A DNA stretch of 64,000 nt, from contig NZ_JALNTY010000002.1 of NCBI RefSeq assembly GCF_023161965.1, positions 398,552 to 462,551 of the forward strand, given 5' to 3'. Of this stretch, positions 60,620 to 64,000 are shown one piece after another. The stretch is from Anaerosoma tenue (GTDB taxonomy: Bacteria > Actinomycetota > Coriobacteriia > Anaerosomatales > Anaerosomataceae). The translations under genes were made by a program, and so were the position numbers. Position 1 is the stretch's first letter, and each line of letters starts with the position of its first letter. Under the pieces are notes generated by a model. The model did not search any database. It saw nothing but the letters and a program-made list of their open reading frames with translations, and was not told the DNA's origin.

Positions 60620-61900
60620 ATGAGCGATCAGGCTGTGGACTATCATCCGATGTGGGACGAGCTCGGCCTCGACCTCCCCACGCACGACGCGCTGCTGGAG
60701 GCGGTGGGTCAGCTCTTCGGCGACGCATACCTCACGCAGGAGAATCGCCCCACGGGCATGGATTACCTCAACTTCGTGATGAGCGAGGTCCACGGCCTAC
60801 GCATCAAGGAACTCGACGACTTCCGCAAATCGGGCGGCAAGGTGTTCGGCACGTTCTGTCTGTACGTTCCGGAGGAGATCATACGGGCCGCAGGTGCGTG
60901 GTCTGTGGGTCTGTGTGCCGGGGCCGAGTTCGCCTACGACGAGGTCGAGCAGATCATGCCGCGCAACACCTGTGCGCTCATCAAGAGCTTCATGGGCTTC
61001 AAGCTCGCCAAGGTCTGCCCCTACATCGAGTCGTCGGACCTGGTCATCGGTGAGACCACGTGTGACGGTAAGAAGAAGGCCTACGAGCTGCTCGGCGAGA
61101 TCCACGACACGTGGGTCATGGAGCTTCCGCAGATGAAGCGCCCCGAGGACATCGCCATGTGGAAGGCGGAGGTTCGCGAACTGGTGAAGAAGGCCGAGGA
61201 GATCACCGGCAACACGATCACCGAAGACTCTCTGCGAGCGGCCATCAAGGAAGTCAACGACAAGCGGCGTGCGCTCCAGCGCATCGCCGCGGCCTCGGCG
61301 GCCGACCCGGCGCCGATCAGCGGGAAGGACCGCCTGCTTGCCACGCAGGTGGCCTTCTACGACGATGTGCCGCGCTTCACGCAGATGATGAACACGCTTG
61401 CCGATGAGCTCGAGGCGCGCGTTGCCGCGGGCGAGGGCGTGGCACCCAGGGGAGCGAAGCGAGTGCTCGTCACGGGTACGCCGATGGCGCTGCCCAACTG
61501 GAAGATCCACGACATAATCGAGAAGGCCGGCGCTGTGGTCGTTGGCGAGGAGATGTGCACGGGCAGCCGCTATTACCAGGACCTCGTGCCCGAGGACGGC
61601 TCCACGCTCGACGAGATGATCGACGCGGTGGCCGAGAAGTACCTCGACATCAACTGCGCCTGCTTCACCCCCAACAAGGGTCGTATCGATGACGTGATCC
61701 GCATGGCGAAGGATCTGGGTGCCGATGGCGTCATCGACCTGTCGCTCCAGTTCTGCGGCCTGTACGAGATGGAGTCGCACGGCGTGGAAGAAGCGGTCCG
61801 CGCGGCGGGGCTGCCGGTGTTGAAGATCACGACCGACTACTCCATGGAGGACGTGGGCCAGCTCTCGACCCGTGTCGAGGCGTTCCTGGAGATGCTGTAG
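60620..61900 (+). CDS. 2-hydroxyacyl-CoA-dehydratase-family protein, double-cubane-cluster type
   Basis: 426 residues from an ATG with GGAG upstream. It is a single-chain HgdB/BcrC-family protein with nine Cys at 80, 99, 118, 133, 148, 313, 346, 348 and 379. CLYVPEE near 80 and ETTCDGKKK near 145 resemble the double-cubane cluster protein (DCCP) of Carboxydothermus, where an [Fe8S9] cluster reduces small substrates after ATP-driven electron transfer. Dehydratases of this family normally have two different subunits; only one is here. The activator follows after three bases. Confidence 0.8.
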   Translation: MSDQAVDYHPMWDELGLDLPTHDALLEAVGQLFGDAYLTQENRPTGMDYLNFVMSEVHGLRIKELDDFRKSGGKVFGTFCLYVPEEIIRAAGAWSVGLCAGAEFAYDEVEQIMPRNTCALIKSFMGFKLAKVCPYIESSDLVIGETTCDGKKKAYELLGEIHDTWVMELPQMKRPEDIAMWKAEVRELVKKAEEITGNTITEDSLRAAIKEVNDKRRALQRIAAASAADPAPISGKDRLLATQVAFYDDVPRFTQMMNTLADELEARVAAGEGVAPRGAKRVLVTGTPMALPNWKIHDIIEKAGAVVVGEEMCTGSRYYQDLVPEDGSTLDEMIDAVAEKYLDINCACFTPNKGRIDDVIRMAKDLGADGVIDLSLQFCGLYEMESHGVEEAVRAAGLPVLKITTDYSMEDVGQLSTRVEAFLEML

Positions 61901-61903
61901 GCG

Positions 61904-62650
61904 ATGCGGGTCCTCGGACTCGATATCGGCTCCAGGAGCATCGACGCGGTCTGGCTCGATGGAGACCGGATCGTGGACTGGGCGGTGGCCGACTCGGGGC
62001 ATGACCCCGGGTCGGCCTCGGCCGCCTTCGTTGAGCGCAAGGCGCACGACGTCATCATCGCCACCGGTTACGGTCGGCACGTCGCCAAGGAGCGCTTCGG
62101 TTGCGCCGCAGTCACCGAGATCACCGCGTACGGGCTCGGCTCGGCCGCACTGTTCCCCGAGGCCGCATCCGTGCTCGACATCGGCGGGCAGGACACCAAG
62201 GTGATCTCACTGGGACAAGCCGGTCGCGTGGTCGACTTCGAGATGAACGACAAGTGTGCGGCAGGCACCGGGAAGTTCCTCGAGGTGATGGCCCGCGCGC
62301 TGGGCTTCTCGCTGGAGGACATGGCCGAGAAGGCCCGGGAGGCCCGGGCAGGCATCGCCATCTCGAGCATGTGCACCGTCTTCGCCGAAAGCGAGGTAAC
62401 CGGTCTGGTGCACCGTGGTGAGGACCGTGCACGCATCGCGCGAGGTCTGCACGAGGCCATCGCGAAGCGCACCCTCGGTTCCCTCAAGCGTGTGAACGCC
62501 CGCGGACCGCTCGTCTTCGCCGGAGGTGTAGCCAAGAACCCGGCGATGGTGGACCTTATCAGCAGCGGATTCGTCGGCGAAGTGTTGGTGCCCGACGAGG
62601 CGCAGATCGTCGGCGCGTACGGTGCGGCGCTCAGTGCAGCGCGGGAGTGA
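61904..62650 (+). CDS. ATP-dependent activator (HgdC/BadF-type, DCCP reductase-like)
   Basis: 248 residues of the ASKHA fold: LDIGSRSID at the start, DIGGQDTK and FAGGVAKN as ATP-binding loops. Cys in KCAAGTG and in SSMCTVFAES are the two that, from both chains of a dimer, hold one [4Fe-4S] cluster. It feeds low-potential electrons to its partner with ATP hydrolysis. It lies between the DCCP-like gene and the DsrE-like gene in one operon. Confidence 0.93.
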   Translation: MRVLGLDIGSRSIDAVWLDGDRIVDWAVADSGHDPGSASAAFVERKAHDVIIATGYGRHVAKERFGCAAVTEITAYGLGSAALFPEAASVLDIGGQDTKVISLGQAGRVVDFEMNDKCAAGTGKFLEVMARALGFSLEDMAEKAREARAGIAISSMCTVFAESEVTGLVHRGEDRARIARGLHEAIAKRTLGSLKRVNARGPLVFAGGVAKNPAMVDLISSGFVGEVLVPDEAQIVGAYGAALSAARE

Positions 62651-62662
62651 GAGGAGTATCCG

Positions 62663-63001
62663 ATGTCGAAGCGGATCATGATCACGAGCGATACGTTTGG
62701 GAAGTCGAACGCCGAACTTGGCGCCATCCTTATGCGCAGCTTCCTGGTGTCGCTGGCGCACGAGAGGAACGCGCCGGCCGCCATCATGCTGAACAACGAA
62801 GGTGTCAGGCTGGCATGCGAGGGGTCGGAGGCTCTCGACGAGTTGCGTATGCTCGCCGACGCGGGCGTTGTGATCACTGCGTGCGGGACATGTCTGAAGC
62901 ACCTGGGGCTCCAGGACAAGCTTGCCGTGGGCGTTGAGGGCACCATGCCCGGACTGGTCGCTGCGGTATGCGGTCCCGACGAGATCGTCACGATCGGCTG
63001 A
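62663..63001 (+). CDS. YedF/DsrE-like small sulfur-carrier-family protein
   Basis: 112 residues: a DsrE/F-like fold (MSKRIMITSDTFGKSN, then GVRLACEGSEALDELRML) and the YedF-type motif TACGTCLKHLGL, with two Cys three apart. Full YedF proteins also have an N-terminal TusA domain, which is absent here. The family moves sulfur or selenium; here it may supply sulfide to the cluster or hold a thiol. It is 12 bases after the activator gene. Confidence 0.83.
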   Translation: MSKRIMITSDTFGKSNAELGAILMRSFLVSLAHERNAPAAIMLNNEGVRLACEGSEALDELRMLADAGVVITACGTCLKHLGLQDKLAVGVEGTMPGLVAAVCGPDEIVTIG

Positions 63002-63099
63002 TGGTGGTCCTCCCGGCCATAGAGGGGTGTCCGGCGGTATCTGCACAGGTGCCTGATGGGACTGTTACTCTGGTGCCACCCGAGCCGGAGACCACCTGC

Positions 63100-63804
63100 A
63101 TGCCCTTGTACACCGTCGATCTCCACAACCACACGCCGCTGATCCCCACCGACTACCGTGGGGATGTCTCCACCACGCCGCGCCAGATCGTGGAGCGGGC
63201 GCTTGAGGCGGGCATCGACGTGTGGGGCATCGCCGATCACTGGAGCGTGGGGTACGGCGATCGTGTGGTGGCCGCCGCCGAGGAGGTCTTTGCCGAGACT
63301 GGCCAACGGTTGCTCGTGTTGCCCGGCGCCGAGCTGCGGATACGCCACCAGGACGAGGAGACCCACATGGTGGCGCTCTTCCCGCCGCATGAAGAGGTCG
63401 AGCGGTTCGGTACGCTCCTCGGCTCGTTGGGCCTTGAGGATCCGGTCGCCCCGCTCGACCAGCTTCCCTGCTTCGCACACGATCGCGACCCGCTCGAGGT
63501 GGCACGGCTCGTGGACGAGGCCGGCGGTCTGTGTCACATCGGACACGTGGACCGCACCTTCGGCGAGTACTGCTTCATCGAATCCGACCTGGTGCACGAC
63601 CTGGCCGAGTGCGAGCACGTGTCGGCCGTGGAGCTGATCGATCATGGCTCGCGCGAGCGGTTCAGGGACGGACTTGCGATCGCGCACATCTCCTCATCGG
63701 ACTCGCACTCGCTCGAGGAGATGGGTCGACGCACCGCGGTGCTGGAGATGCCGGAGCTCTCCTTCGAGGGTCTGCGATCTGCGTTCGGGGCTGCCCGCGG
63801 CTAG
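63100..63804 (+). CDS. PHP-domain metal-dependent phosphoesterase
   Basis: 234 residues from an ATG with GGAG nine bases upstream. PHP metal ligands: TVDLHNHTPL near 5-13, GIADHWS near 48, ELRIRHQDEETHMVALF near 75-95, and SSSDSHSLEEMG near the end. This trinuclear phosphoesterase fold is used by YciV-type 3',5'-nucleotidases and histidinol phosphatases. The substrate here is unknown. It follows the DsrE-like gene by 98 bases and overlaps the stop of the convergent partial gene. Confidence 0.82.
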   Translation: MPLYTVDLHNHTPLIPTDYRGDVSTTPRQIVERALEAGIDVWGIADHWSVGYGDRVVAAAEEVFAETGQRLLVLPGAELRIRHQDEETHMVALFPPHEEVERFGTLLGSLGLEDPVAPLDQLPCFAHDRDPLEVARLVDEAGGLCHIGHVDRTFGEYCFIESDLVHDLAECEHVSAVELIDHGSRERFRDGLAIAHISSSDSHSLEEMGRRTAVLEMPELSFEGLRSAFGAARG

Positions 63805-64000
63805 TCGCGTGCGCTGAGCGGCTTCAGGTCTTCGGCGCGGGGGATGCCGAGCGCCAGGTGCCCCGTGATCCGATCGGCGAGGAACGCCGAGCGGTCCGCC
63901 GCATCGAGCGCGAGCGGCAGGACATCACCGCCCCGGAGCACGCCGAGCGAGCCGTGGGCACACGAGGTCTCTCCGTAGGCGGTGACTTCGTCGGCTCCCG
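63801..64000 (-). CDS. C-terminal end of a gene that begins outside the window
   Basis: An open minus-strand frame enters from the right edge and stops at 63801-63803. The 65 visible residues (GADEVTAYGETSCAHGSLGV, then a stretch ending LKPLSARD) are typical coding sequence, with one Cys. It overlaps the PHP stop codon, as tightly packed convergent genes do. The family cannot be told from this end. Confidence 0.55.
   Translation of the reverse strand, partial: GADEVTAYGETSCAHGSLGVLRGGDVLPLALDAADRSAFLADRITGHLALGIPRAEDLKPLSARD

Noticed and set aside
62068-63687. Minus-strand open frame of 539 codons
   Set aside because: Antisense across the activator, DsrE-like and PHP genes, all of which have clear active-site motifs on the plus strand.
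1-64000. CRISPR arrays, insertion sequences and rRNA genes
   Set aside because: No regularly spaced repeats, transposase motifs with terminal inverted repeats, or rRNA signature sequences were seen in the window.

Overview
This is 64 kb of high-G+C, densely packed bacterial chromosome. The gene content points to an anaerobic actinobacterium of the Coriobacteriia type, probably near the Anaerosomatales/OPB41 lineages; this is inference from content, not a phylogeny. Supporting signs are the actinobacterial FhaA-FhaB-PstP-Rod/Pbp-PknB cell-wall block, a 2-oxoacid:ferredoxin oxidoreductase operon, a 2-hydroxyacyl-CoA-dehydratase/double-cubane-type iron-sulfur protein with its ATP-dependent activator, a secreted multiheme cytochrome c, a CWB2 cell-wall protein, a lipoprotein, and a minimal SufC-SufB pair.

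Layout. 1-3.5 kb: an M-box (Mg2+) riboswitch with promoter and intrinsic terminator, reading into a PRC/MgtE-N/CBS membrane protein and an Nramp-related (NRMT-like) transporter cut by the window edge. 3.5-7.3 kb: a HAD phosphatase, a secreted protein of unknown function, a GNAT acetyltransferase and a solute-binding-type lipoprotein. 7.3-10.7 kb: a hybrid histidine kinase with three stand-alone receiver proteins, giving five receivers and no output domain. 10.9-13.8 kb: tRNA-Arg(CCU), a small membrane protein, and an acyl-CoA synthetase with an XRE-cupin regulator.

13.9-24.1 kb is a defence island. A type I restriction-modification system (hsdM, hsdS, a GIY-YIG gene, and hsdR) is interrupted by an AbiEi/AbiEii-like module on the same strand and a HigB/HigA-ImmA-like module on the other strand. 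Each module has visible repeated operators. 24.1-29.9 kb: a P-loop ATPase, a four-subunit 2-oxoacid:ferredoxin oxidoreductase, then a second XRE-cupin/acyl-CoA synthetase pair paralogous to the one at 11-14 kb. 29.9-34.2 kb: an HD-GYP protein with a small membrane partner, a CapA-like protein, an aldo/keto reductase and a phosphoribosyltransferase-fold protein.

34.2-43.0 kb is the cell-wall signalling block: FHA proteins, a PP2C phosphatase, a single-polypeptide fusion of a SEDS (RodA/FtsW) glycosyltransferase with a class B penicillin-binding protein, a PASTA kinase, and an upstream second kinase. 43.1-47.0 kb: a SlyD-like prolyl isomerase, a membrane protein, and a twelve-heme-motif cytochrome with Ig-like repeats. 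47.2-50.7 kb: tRNA-Leu(CAG), a HemW-like radical SAM protein, three very small genes, and a SemiSWEET-like protein. 50.7-58 kb: SufB/SufC, a sialidase-like CWB2 protein, a cysteine-free adenine glycosylase homologue, and LarC/LarB for the nickel-pincer cofactor. 58-64 kb: a diguanylate cyclase, prephenate dehydratase, and a cluster of double-cubane-type protein, activator, YedF/DsrE-like protein and PHP phosphoesterase.

The strongest leads are the Mg2+ riboswitch/NRMT pair, the SEDS-PBP fusion, the interrupted restriction/toxin island with its operators, the multiheme cytochrome with a CX4CH site, and the double-cubane cluster with a DsrE-like partner. All functional calls are from reading the sequence; no database search was run.
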